Shown one piece after another: positions 42,438 through 48,459 of a stretch of DNA of 48,459 nt (positions within the stretch are counted from its first letter, which is position 1; each line of letters opens with the position of its first letter). The notes beneath the pieces are model-generated. The model ran no database searches, was not told where the DNA came from, and saw only the letters and a list, made by a program, of their open reading frames with translations. This DNA comes from Brenneria salicis ATCC 15712 = DSM 30166 (lineage in GTDB: Bacteria; Pseudomonadota; Gammaproteobacteria; Enterobacterales; Enterobacteriaceae): NCBI RefSeq assembly GCF_003315515.1, contig NZ_QNRY01000031.1, forward strand, positions 1 to 48,459, in the 5' to 3' direction. A program made the translations under genes and the position numbers.

Positions 42438-42701
42438 TTATAATGATCTCATCACAAGGTAATTTTCTTTCCAGTGAGACTCGCATTCCTTTCTGGCATT
42501 GGGAATATAATGTGATCTAAGATCATAATGTGAATTTTCAATTACCCAGGTAATAAAAAAAGAACCATCAGCAATAATATTTTTTTGCATGTAGATAACA
42601 GCAAAAAAACCGCCTTTACTGTCATTCTTATAGATCTCATACCGATGGGAACCCACATTATTATCTTGCCTGAAAACCAAGGTTTCTTTCAGTGTTCCCA
42701 T
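42438..42701 (-). CDS. Small hypothetical protein
   Basis: I do not recognise this gene. It encodes 87 residues from ATG 42701, with GGGAGG eleven bases upstream. The composition is aromatic- and charge-rich (HRYEIYKNDSKGGFFAVIYMQKN, SFFITWVIENSHYDLRSHY), suggesting a small globular soluble protein with beta strands; it has no signal peptide or membrane segment. Base composition is low-GC, like its neighbours. It lies head-to-tail with the ribbon-helix-helix gene, with 159 bases between. Confidence 0.6.
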   Translation of the reverse strand: MGTLKETLVFRQDNNVGSHRYEIYKNDSKGGFFAVIYMQKNIIADGSFFITWVIENSHYDLRSHYIPNARKECESHWKENYLVMRSL

Positions 42702-42860
42702 AAATATAATTGCCTCCCACTAATCCAATGATTAGCGTTTATCGGCAAAAAAAACGAAACCTTATTGATCTATATCGCAAAAAAATGATTTTTGTTATAC
42801 TAAATAGCACGCTATCAGCCTGAGTGAGAGCAGACTCGTAGCATGCCGCACAATAATGAA

Positions 42861-43139
42861 TTATTTTTTCTTTGAAGAATGCTTTGACCTAATTTTCAGT
42901 AACTCTCTGATTCTTTTTATTTCTTTCTGTGTTAGTGGTGACTCGGACACTTCTTCGGTGCTCTGATTATCGACAGACTCCACCGAAAGCATAGATGCAG
43001 TATTGCTGTCATCAAAGCTTTTGAGTAGTCGCGCACAGACTTCAGCACTAATGGAGACATTATTCTCAAGAGCGGCGACTCTAATCTGCTCTTTCAGATC
43101 CATTGGGATTTTCAACGACAGGCTAGATATCTCACTCAT
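42861..43139 (-). CDS. Arc-type ribbon-helix-helix DNA-binding protein
   Basis: A 92-residue protein. Residues about 6-42 (LSLKIPMDLKEQIRVAALENNVSISAEVCARLLKSF) match the Arc/Mnt ribbon-helix-helix pattern: a beta strand that would enter the major groove (SLSLKIPMDLKE) and two helices with a connecting NVSISAE turn. The C-terminal half is acidic/Ser-rich, then a basic tail (RIRELLKIRSKHSSKKK). Such proteins are often autorepressing regulators, sometimes antitoxins, or phage/plasmid-derived. The ATG has AAGGGA upstream. No toxin gene overlaps it. Its target is unknown. Confidence 0.8.
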   Translation of the reverse strand: MSEISSLSLKIPMDLKEQIRVAALENNVSISAEVCARLLKSFDDSNTASMLSVESVDNQSTEEVSESPLTQKEIKRIRELLKIRSKHSSKKK

Positions 43140-43393
43140 TTTATTCCCTTTCTCGTGTGATAAAGCATCAAACTATAACAGTCTTTAAATAAAGTCCATA
43201 CTGAAACAAAAAATTAATATTTCTGTAACAGATAATTATGTGACAACTATCTCATTCATCAAACTTTAACCCGGTGGCGGATCCAAAATCTTTTTTTGCA
43301 TATTATTATCTATGAATTCACAGCGTTAAAAAATTGATCATGGAATATTAACAGCATAGAATGCGGGAGCGTTAAATACAAAAGGAAATATCC

Positions 43394-43579
43394 GTGCCAC
43401 ATTCCTCTGTGTGGGAAATCATTAAGCTTGTTTACTTCATCGGTTTTGCGATTTCGATGCTGGTGACTTTACTGCTAAGCAGAGACAAATCCTGGTCCAT
43501 GCGATTACTCGCCGCGTTGTTGATCGGGCTGACGTGGCCATTAAGTTTTCCTGTTGTGTTGCTCTTCTCTATTTTCTAA
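43394..43579 (+). CDS. GhoT/OrtT-family small membrane toxin
   Basis: A 61-residue, two-helix inner-membrane protein starting at GTG 43394, with AAGGA eight bases upstream. Helices are at about residues 9-29 and 37-59. The ending LLIGLTWPLSFPVVLLFSIF is the hallmark of the family: GhoT and OrtT of E. coli end GITWPMSLPVALLFSLF and GATWPMSFPVALLFSLF. The Ser-Arg-Asp-Lys (LSRDKSW) turn between helices matches LSHDKK of OrtT. GhoT lowers membrane potential and ATP and is normally controlled by the mRNA-cleaving antitoxin GhoS. No ghoS gene is beside it, so it resembles the solitary OrtT. Confidence 0.85.
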   Translation: MPHSSVWEIIKLVYFIGFAISMLVTLLLSRDKSWSMRLLAALLIGLTWPLSFPVVLLFSIF

Positions 43580-43698
43580 GGGTTACCAGGAAAGGAAGGT
43601 CGTTTTTTCTGTCCTGCAAAAAACTAAGACGTCCGCTTGAATCGCTTAAAATCTCCCCAATACTGAGAATAGAGGTACGCGACGCTGAGGAGATAATC

Positions 43699-43965
43699 AT
43701 GGCGAGTGGCTGGTCAGGTGATGGTTCCGTTCAGGAGCAAATTGATGCGACGATAGAAGATGCAATCGCCCGTGCACGTAGCCAGTTAAATCACGGTAAA
43801 AGCGCCCGCTGCTGTGAAGAATGCGGTGCGCTGATCCCTGAGGCACGGCGTAATGCGTTGCCGGGAGTTCGCTATTGCATTCAATGTCAGGAACAATATG
43901 ATAAAAAACAGACGCAAAACAGCGGCTATAATCGGCGAGGCAGTAAAGATAGTCAACTGAGATAG
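43699..43965 (+). CDS. DksA/TraR-type zinc-finger protein (YbiI-like)
   Basis: An 88-residue C4 zinc-finger protein. The start ATG 43699 (MASGWSGDGSVQEQID) is the YbiI start, with GAGGAG upstream. Zinc ligands are Cys39, Cys42, Cys60 and Cys63 (CCEECGALIPEARRNALPGVRYCIQC). The C-terminal YNRRGSKDSQLR is shared with E. coli YbiI. It belongs to the DksA/TraR family that contacts RNA polymerase secondary channels, but this short form lacks the coiled-coil tip, so its activity is uncertain. It lies 119 bases after the toxin-like gene. Confidence 0.9.
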   Translation: MASGWSGDGSVQEQIDATIEDAIARARSQLNHGKSARCCEECGALIPEARRNALPGVRYCIQCQEQYDKKQTQNSGYNRRGSKDSQLR

Positions 43966-44009
43966 CAGTACTTCGGCTTGCTCAGCAATCTGAACAAGCC
44001 GATTGCGTA

Positions 44010-44438
44010 CTAACGGATCACTAATACCGACGTTTTCGCATGTCGCACAATTGCAGCTGCATTTGAGCCAAGCAAATACGTTTTTACGTCAGGCCGGCGC
44101 GATCCTATCACGATAAGATCAGCATTTAATTCTTCCGCCAATTGCAAAGCTTCATCTCGTGGTGTGCCGAAACTCACACTGAATGATACGCGAGATGCCG
44201 GAAGATCAATGCTTTTTGCCAACGCTTTCAGCTTATCGTTAGCCTTGACGACAGCTTCATTCTCAAATTCCTTCATCCCGAAAGAATAGGCAGATAAAAA
44301 AGCGGATGCATCTGGAAGAGCATGAAAAAGATGAATAGTAGCGTTGGACATTTTCGCTAACCTTACCGCATGGGTAAGTGCGTTTTGGGTTAACTGTTCT
44401 TCGGTAATATCAACGGGAACTAAAATAGCGCTATACAT
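44010..44438 (-). CDS. Universal stress protein, UspF-like
   Basis: A 142-residue UspA-superfamily protein. The N-terminal [24 protein letters not shown] and the C-terminal ATP-binding pattern [30 protein letters not shown] match E. coli UspF, which ends [31 protein letters not shown]. Such proteins bind ATP and are raised by starvation or growth arrest. It is convergent with the YbiI-like gene; a CGGCTTG/CAAGCCG hairpin lies between them without a T-run. The start ATG 44438 is preceded by a weak GAGGGG nine bases upstream. Confidence 0.9.
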   Translation of the reverse strand: [142 protein letters not shown]

Positions 44439-45201
44439 GGCAACCCCTCACTATGGCCCTTCATATAAAAAGCGTAGCTTGCCTTATGTATAAGAAATAT
44501 GATCTTGTTCACCTTTGTGAATTTCCTTTCATAGAATAAACCGCGCTTCTCCCAGCCGTTGAAAACCAAACCGCGTCAATCCCTTCACATTGTCGTCAAC
44601 ACACGTCCCACGTAGCAAGGATTTCCTGCGTCGTTTTACGCCGATAATTTTGATCAGGCCGCCGATGGTTTCTGTACCGTGAACCACATCATGCTGATAA
44701 AACGTTTTATTTTTGAAGCTGCCGCCATATACGAAAACAATTTCCTCCGCCAGGTTTGTTATAAAATAATTGATTCAACCCTTTATCAAACGATATGAGC
44801 GGTTGGGCAACACTTATCGTGCAAAAACATTATTTAAGCGTTCATGCTGGTTTTTATGAAATAACAAATGTTAAGTTATATTTATTGAACCATATCCAAA
44901 CCATAATATTTACCAATCTCTAGAATTGAATAAGACTGGCTGTATAATCAAGAATATTAGCGAAATTTTGTTAAAAAACAATAATATATTTATTGAACCT
45001 GCATTTTATTTTTATCACTCACCAATTATTTTTTCTTAAAAAAATTTAACTTTAAAAATATTTGGGGTTATACCCGATATACGCTAAAGTTAATTTAATC
45101 ATCTCATCACAGGCTCGCCGCTTTTGGGCTTGCCTTTTTCCGGTGGTTCTTAGAGTCAGATGCCAGCCAAGGTAATAAATGTTCACCCTGGAGGATTATT
45201 T
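44439..45201. other. Long gap upstream of the YmgB-like gene
   Basis: About 760 bases without an intact gene. The left third carries the degraded frame listed separately. The middle is very AT-rich. At 45111-45139, GGCTCGCC and GGGCTTGCC form an imperfect hairpin followed by TTTTT, so a terminator or a short RNA end may lie there, 60 bases before the YmgB-like start. Confidence 0.5.
44529..44774 (-). pseudogene. Degraded or truncated open frame of unknown origin
   Basis: Reading on the minus strand, an 81-codon open frame runs from 44774 to a stop at 44529 with no start codon at its beginning. It encodes segments such as EEIVFVYGGSFKNKTFYQHD, VVHGTETIGGLIKIIGVKRR and RGTCVDDNVKGLTRFGFQRL. 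The GC content is higher than the AT-rich DNA around it, and the composition is protein-like, suggesting the 3' end of a lost gene. I do not recognise the family. Confidence 0.4.
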
Positions 45202-45462
45202 ATGCATGAAAACACATTTCAGTCAGAAGCCGATAAACTAATATCAGACTATTTGAATACGGAAAATCAAATGAATGATATTACAATGCTGGGTCATATT
45301 GTTGATGAAATAATCCAGTGCGGTGATGCAGTGACAAATAAAGCAATAATTTCAAAGTTGCTCCATAGGATTGATACCGAAACAGATGCCATCACTTTGG
45401 ACAGATATCGTACTTTACTGCAACTGATCGTCCATAAAACTCAGGACGACTTTGTTATTTAA
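45202..45462 (+). CDS. YmgB/AriR-like two-component connector protein
   Basis: An 86-residue helical protein from ATG 45202 (MHENTFQSEADKLISDYLNT), which has GGAGG eight bases upstream. An in-frame ATG at 45160 lies before this ribosome site. The core (MLGHIVDEIIQCGDAVTNKAIISKLLHRIDTETDAITLDRYRTLLQLIVHKTQDD) matches the AriR/YmgB/Z family in length and pattern; E. coli AriR has [33 protein letters not shown]. Members link stress signals to the Rcs phosphorelay and affect biofilm and acid resistance. The assignment is by pattern; the partner is not known here. Confidence 0.75.
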   Translation: MHENTFQSEADKLISDYLNTENQMNDITMLGHIVDEIIQCGDAVTNKAIISKLLHRIDTETDAITLDRYRTLLQLIVHKTQDDFVI

Positions 45463-45734
45463 TTTATTTTATGTTATTTAAATTAAAAACAATAGCTTCA
45501 TCAATGAGATACACTTTCATTATCCTTATACAGACAGCATATAATAAAAATAGATAGTTTATTCATCAGCAGATACCTTTTTTACCACATCTAATAAGAG
45601 TGTATGCCAATGCGGTTTGCCAGCGGACACCAGCACATCAAGCGTTTCATAGCCGGCGCCTGACAGAGACAACATCTTCCTGTTATTATTTCATTCGGTT
45701 AATTTATTGGTTCTATTATGACCGGAGCCGGACA

Positions 45735-46046
45735 ATGATAGTAAGAACATGGCACGGGTGTGTGCCGCTGGAGCATGCGGAAAGCTTTGCAATTCATCTT
45801 CAATTAACGGGTGTCAAGCATTCACAAGATATCAAAGGTAACCAGGGCGCTTTTGTCAAACGTGTAACTCAGGGGGACTGGGAGCATTTTTTCCTTGCAA
45901 CTTACTGGACTGACATTGATGCAGTTAAGGCTTTTGCCGGTGAGGATTATCATATCGCCGTGACCTACCGTGAAGATAATAAGTTTTGCCTTTTATCCGA
46001 TCCTTACGTTTTTCAGCATGAAGTGCAGGTTATACGTCCATTATAA
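45735..46046 (+). CDS. Small ABM-like (dimeric alpha/beta barrel) protein
   Basis: A 103-residue protein starting at ATG 45735 (MIVRTWHGCVPLEHAESFAIHLQ), with GGAG eight bases upstream. The frame continues further upstream but without a ribosome site. The pattern MIVRTWHG, then FVKRVTQGDWEHFFLATYWTDIDAVKAFAGEDYHIAVTYREDNKF, is like the heme-degrading/antibiotic biosynthesis monooxygenase dimeric alpha-beta-barrel superfamily. The His of DYHIAV may be functionally important. No substrate can be named. It follows the YmgB-like gene on the same strand with a 272-base AT-rich gap. Confidence 0.65.
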   Translation: MIVRTWHGCVPLEHAESFAIHLQLTGVKHSQDIKGNQGAFVKRVTQGDWEHFFLATYWTDIDAVKAFAGEDYHIAVTYREDNKFCLLSDPYVFQHEVQVIRPL

Positions 46047-46095
46047 ATACAAAATGTGCCATATGGATAAGAGCAATCTCCGTACTGCCTACATC

Positions 46096-46131
46096 CATCA
46101 GGCTGAACATCTTGAACAACACAGCCTGATG
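46096..46131. repeat. Ten-base inverted repeat
   Basis: CATCAGGCTG and CAGCCTGATG arms are separated by 16 bases, 50 bases after the ABM-like stop. No T-run follows. It may form an mRNA 3' hairpin or be a leftover of the mobile-element debris next to it. Confidence 0.5.
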
Positions 46132-46173
46132 CTGCGGTAGCGGGCTGATTTCCTGATATCAATCGGGAGATGG

Positions 46174-46242
46174 TTAGGTCGTTTTCGTCCAGTGTTTAAG
46201 GGCAAAAGCGATTTGTTCCTAAGTAAAACGGGTTTTCTGCAT
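46174..46242 (-). pseudogene. IS3-family orfA remnant
   Basis: On the minus strand the reading MQKTRFT-stop-EQIAFALKHWTKTT-stop is the beginning of an IS3-family (IS407-type) OrfA, whose members typically start M(Q/R)KTRFTEEQIAFALKQAE. An in-frame TAG replaces the Glu codon at position 8, and similarity ends after about 16 codons. It is a decayed transposase fragment between the ABM-like gene and tRNA-Ser. Confidence 0.8.
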
Positions 46243-46332
46243 GACGGATTGTTTTTTGAAGAAAAAGACGAACCGAAAATTCTAATTTAGCTGGCACGGT
46301 TTTCTGGGAAAAGATCAACGTAACGCCAAGCC

Positions 46333-46370
46333 ACCAAAAAGAAAACGGGCTAGCCTAAGCTAACCCGTTG
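46333..46370 (-). terminator. tRNA-Ser terminator
   Basis: On the minus strand AACGGGTTAGC and GCTAGCCCGTT form a stem followed by TTCTTTTT, 8 bases beyond the tRNA 3' end. Confidence 0.85.
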
Positions 46371-46377
46371 AATTTGT

Positions 46378-46465
46378 TGGCGGAGGAGTAGAGATTCGAA
46401 CTCTAGAACGCTTTCGCGTCGCCGGTTTTCAAGACCGGTGCCTTCAACCACTCGGCCACTCCTCC
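46378..46465 (-). tRNA. serT: tRNA-Ser (anticodon UGA)
   Basis: An 88-base class II tRNA. The acceptor stem GGAGGAG pairs with CTCCTCC, CCA is encoded at 46378-46380, and a long variable arm GACGCGAAAGCGTTC is present. The anticodon UGA is at 46429-46431 within the loop CTTGAAA. The T-arm GTTCGAAT is canonical. It decodes UCA and other UCN codons and corresponds to E. coli serT, which likewise neighbours yccA. Confidence 0.97.
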
Positions 46466-46477
46466 GTAATGAGGCGC

Positions 46478-46506
46478 ACTATAAACAGAGTGCCAGACGT
46501 TGTAAA
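46478..46506 (-). promoter_or_regulatory. serT promoter
   Basis: On the minus strand TTTACA is separated by 17 bases from TATAGT, followed by a GC-rich GCGCC discriminator, as in stable-RNA promoters under stringent control. The mature tRNA begins 12 bases after the -10 element. Confidence 0.8.
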
Positions 46507-46690
46507 GTATCATTGCGTTTAATCGCCTGAAAAATCATCTACCTGGTATCAAACGCATGTAAAATCGCCATAACGCTCATAAATTTAGCGATTTATAGCG
46601 TAAAGAAGGGTAAAACGTCTTTAATAACGATCTGTAACTATTTATTCTTTGCTATTGAATAATGGCACCCTTAAAGAGAGAGTCGCTTAT

Positions 46691-47350
46691 ATGGATCGTA
46701 TTGTTGTTTCTTCTACACGTGAAAACTCCCTACTCAGCACACATAAAGTGTTGCGTAACACCTATTTTTTGTTGTCGCTGACTCTCGGCTTCTCCGCTGT
46801 CACCGCAACCGCAAGCACCGTACTTAATTTACCGGCTCCCGGCTTACTGTTAATGCTGGTGGGTTTTTATGGTTTGATGTTCCTGACCCATAAACTGGCT
46901 AATAGTCCGGCTGGCATTCTGGCCGCGTTTGCGTTGACGGGTTTTATGGGATATACGCTTGGTCCCATCTTAAGCACGCTGATCTCATCTGGCGCAGGTG
47001 ATATCGTGATGTTGGCTCTGGGCGGCACAGCTTTGGTATTCTTCTGCTGTTCAACATATGTTTTGACCACCCGCAAAGACATGTCTTTCCTGTCCGGTAT
47101 GCTGATGGCAGGTTTTGTCGTATTGATTGTGGCGGTCATTGCTAATCTGTTCCTGCAAATCCCGGCCTTGCATCTGGCAATCAGCGCCCTGTTCATCCTG
47201 TTCTCAGCGGGTGCGATCCTCTGGGAAACCAGTAACATCATCCACGGCGGCGAAACCAACTATATTCGCGCGACCGTTAGCCTGTATGTTTCGATCTACA
47301 ATATCTTTGTCAGCCTGTTAAGTATCCTGGGCATTGTGCGTAACGATTAA
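46691..47350 (+). CDS. yccA: YccA, FtsH-modulating Bax-inhibitor-type membrane protein
   Basis: YccA is a seven-helix inner-membrane protein of the BI-1/UPF0005 family, a substrate and modulator of the FtsH protease that can protect SecY from degradation. The 219-residue protein (ATG 46691, [30 protein letters not shown]. coli length) has GAGAGAG upstream. The long hydrophobic segments and the conserved [28 protein letters not shown] end are present. Confidence 0.95.
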   Translation: MDRIVVSSTRENSLLSTHKVLRNTYFLLSLTLGFSAVTATASTVLNLPAPGLLLMLVGFYGLMFLTHKLANSPAGILAAFALTGFMGYTLGPILSTLISSGAGDIVMLALGGTALVFFCCSTYVLTTRKDMSFLSGMLMAGFVVLIVAVIANLFLQIPALHLAISALFILFSAGAILWETSNIIHGGETNYIRATVSLYVSIYNIFVSLLSILGIVRND

Positions 47351-47373
47351 TTCGCCTTAGTGTTGTAAATTCA

Positions 47374-47402
47374 AAAAGCTCCACACTGTTGGAGCTTTTT
47401 TT
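47374..47402 (+). terminator. yccA rho-independent terminator
   Basis: AAAAGCTCCA and TGGAGCTTTT form a ten-pair stem followed by T residues, 24 bases after the yccA stop. It is likely bidirectional in form. Confidence 0.9.
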
Positions 47403-47479
47403 CGTCCAAACCAAAGGTTCTTGGCCTGAAAAAACTTTGCTAAACTTCGGTACAATCGTATTACATCCGGGGAATTATT

Positions 47480-47806
47480 TTGGAGTTTGCAGGCCGTATC
47501 ATTGAAACCGATGCCCAGGGATATCTGATGGACAGCGCTGACTGGAATGAAACGCTGGCGTTGCGGTTGGCTGAGCAAGAGGGCATTCAACTTACTGATG
47601 CACATTGGGAAGTGGTACGTTTCGTTCGGGTATTCTATCTGGAGTTCAACACTTCACCAGCAATCCGTATGCTGGTTAAAGCGATGGTGCAAACGTATGG
47701 CGAGGAGAAAGGCAATAGTCGTTATCTGTATCGTCTGTTCCCGAAGGGGCCAGCGAAACAAGCGACCAAGATTGCGGGCTTGCCAAAACCAGTCAAATGT
47801 ATCTGA
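47480..47806 (+). CDS. tusE: Sulfurtransferase TusE
   Basis: TusE accepts persulfide from TusD and delivers sulfur to MnmA for 2-thiolation of tRNA wobble uridines. The 108-residue DsrC-type protein starts at TTG 47480 ([16 protein letters not shown]), with GGGG upstream. [28 protein letters not shown] is the DsrC core, and the catalytic Cys is penultimate (PKPVKCI). It is convergent with yccX, with three bases between the stop codons. Confidence 0.96.
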   Translation: MEFAGRIIETDAQGYLMDSADWNETLALRLAEQEGIQLTDAHWEVVRFVRVFYLEFNTSPAIRMLVKAMVQTYGEEKGNSRYLYRLFPKGPAKQATKIAGLPKPVKCI

Positions 47807-47809
47807 CCG

Positions 47810-48088
47810 CTAATAGTGAATTTTAAAACCATCGTAATCGGTTATCCCGCGTGGTTCGATCAGTACTTTTTCCACACTGGCGCTGCGCGGACCACCATTC
47901 TTCAACCAGTCAATCAATTGTTCAACCTCTCGCTGCTCACCACAAGCGACGACCTCCACACTCCCGTCATCGTTATTGCGGACATAACCGTTGACACCGA
48001 GTTCAATGGCGCGGCGCTGCGTACTGTAACGAAAGCCCACGCCCTGAACAACCCCGTAAACATTGGCGGCGATTGATAACGTTGCCAT
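47810..48088 (-). CDS. yccX: Acylphosphatase
   Basis: YccX hydrolyses the carboxyl-phosphate bond of acylphosphates. The 92-residue protein has the catalytic Arg20 in [12 protein letters not shown] and Asn38 in [10 protein letters not shown]. The start ATG 48088 has GAGGAG upstream. In E. coli rlmI lies divergently beyond it; here a transposable element occupies that side. Confidence 0.96.
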   Translation of the reverse strand: MATLSIAANVYGVVQGVGFRYSTQRRAIELGVNGYVRNNDDGSVEVVACGEQREVEQLIDWLKNGGPRSASVEKVLIEPRGITDYDGFKIHY

Positions 48089-48361
48089 CCGTACTCTCCT
48101 CTTCTATCAGCATGCTGCTCGTTTTCGCTAAGCGAGATTCTATGCACCAGACTGTTTCTTCGCCAGATTTAAACCATACTCTGAGTATGATGGTCAGCAG
48201 GGGAAACGCTGTATAAAAGCCACGCGACACGCTGCAGCGACTTGAAAAAAACCATTTAGCCCACATATAGAAGGTGTCATTGTGTGCTCAGGAGATTATA
48301 TGATTATCTGTAAATTTGGTATCGGACAGTAGATCAGTCATAAACTTCTTGGGTATCCAGG
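48089..48361. other. Gap between yccX and the insertion element
   Basis: The region contains the yccX promoter side and possible remnant DNA before the element. No rlmI start was recognised; rlmI could begin beyond the window or have been displaced. No convincing coding frame is seen. Confidence 0.5.
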
Positions 48362-48459
48362 TGTAGTGGAATACTGAATTTGGCCACCTGAACAGAGGTG
48401 ATATGCTCACCTCAGAACAACACAGGTGCTCCAATGAAAAAAAGAAATTTTAGTGCAGA
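48362..48459 (+). mobile_element. Left end of an IS3-family insertion sequence (cut by the window edge)
   Basis: TGTAGTGGAATACTGAATTT at 48362 has the TG terminus expected of an IS3-family left inverted repeat, and the leader to the orfA start is about 70 bases. The orfA start at 48434 follows an AGGTG ribosome site. The exact left terminus was placed by eye, and the right end is outside the window. Confidence 0.75.
48434..48459 (+). CDS. IS3-family OrfA (partial, 5' end)
   Basis: The first eight codons read MKKRNFSA, the conserved beginning of IS3-family OrfA proteins of the IS911/IS1222-like groups (MKKRNFSAEFKRESAQLV). OrfA carries a helix-turn-helix that binds the terminal repeats and is normally fused to the OrfB DDE transposase by programmed -1 frameshifting. 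Only the first 26 bases lie in the window. Confidence 0.8.

Larger units (their letters stand above)
46047..46330. other. Mobile-element debris between the ABM-like gene and tRNA-Ser
   Basis: The region contains the inverted repeat at 46096-46131 and the IS3 orfA remnant at 46174-46242. The rest has no intact frame. No insertion-sequence terminal repeats could be recognised. Confidence 0.5.

Noticed and set aside
42317..42520. A 67-codon plus-strand frame overlapping the end of the 87-residue gene
   Set aside because: Low-complexity Ile/Phe/Asn-rich translation, no ribosome site, partly antisense to a better-supported gene.
43971..44003. CGGCTTG/CAAGCCG hairpin between the YbiI-like and UspF-like genes as a terminator
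   Set aside because: A 14-base loop and no T-run on either strand, so termination is not supported.
46096..46131. Inverted repeat considered as an IS terminal pair or REP element
   Set aside because: Arms are only ten bases with no matching copy seen in the window and no TG/CA ends, so it is kept only as a repeat.
47547..47813. Alternative plus-strand frame inside tusE
   Set aside because: Fully explained by tusE, whose DsrC motifs are in the other frame.

Overview
The window is an Enterobacterales chromosome segment. Gene content and order match the E. coli 21-25 minute region (ycfJ-ndh through ptsG, holB-tmk-mltG-pabC, the fab cluster, rne, pyrC-dinI-bssS, lpxL-mdtG, opgGH, serT-yccA-tusE-yccX). 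Protein divergence from E. coli, the absence of fhuE between ptsG and hinT, and the absence of the flagellar block next to rne suggest a plant-associated relative (Pectobacteriaceae such as Brenneria, Pectobacterium or Dickeya). That placement is an inference from recognised protein families; no search was run.

Left part (1-9.6 kb): a solitary GltI-type glutamate/aspartate binding protein, then minus-strand genes: the glycine-zipper protein YcfJ, NADH dehydrogenase II with a perfect FNR palindrome upstream, and a cell-wall/cofactor run (ycfP, nagZ, thiK, lpoB, ycfL, hinT). ptsG follows, with recognisable Mlc and CRP sites and an SgrS-type target. Next (9.6-20.3 kb) come ycfH-holB-tmk-mltG-pabC and the fatty-acid cluster yceD-rpmF-plsX-fabH-fabD-fabG-acpP-fabF, all on the minus strand. 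A strong terminator separates acpP from fabF.

Middle (20.4-35.5 kb): maf/yceF is split by a frameshift at a short GT tract. rluC and rne follow, rne with its long structured leader. Then come a small ABM-domain protein, pyrC, SOS-controlled dinI, an unassigned small coiled-coil protein, bssS, cytochrome b561 with yceI, trhO, an Old Yellow Enzyme absent from the E. coli layout, lpxL and mdtG.

Right part (35.5-48.5 kb): the osmoregulated periplasmic glucan genes opgG-opgH and a methyl-accepting chemotaxis protein. An AT-rich accessory patch (about 41.8-46.4 kb) follows, carrying small genes: an unknown 87-residue protein, a ribbon-helix-helix protein, an orphan GhoT/OrtT-like membrane toxin, a YbiI-type zinc-finger protein, a UspF-like stress protein, a degraded open frame, a YmgB/AriR-like connector and a second ABM-like protein. 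It ends with a decayed IS3-family orfA next to tRNA-Ser(UGA). Core genes resume with yccA, tusE and yccX, and the window closes in the left end of an intact-looking IS3-family element where rlmI would be expected.

Most of the window is conserved core. I found no convincing new multi-gene system. The least explained material is the small-gene patch at 41.8-46.4 kb.
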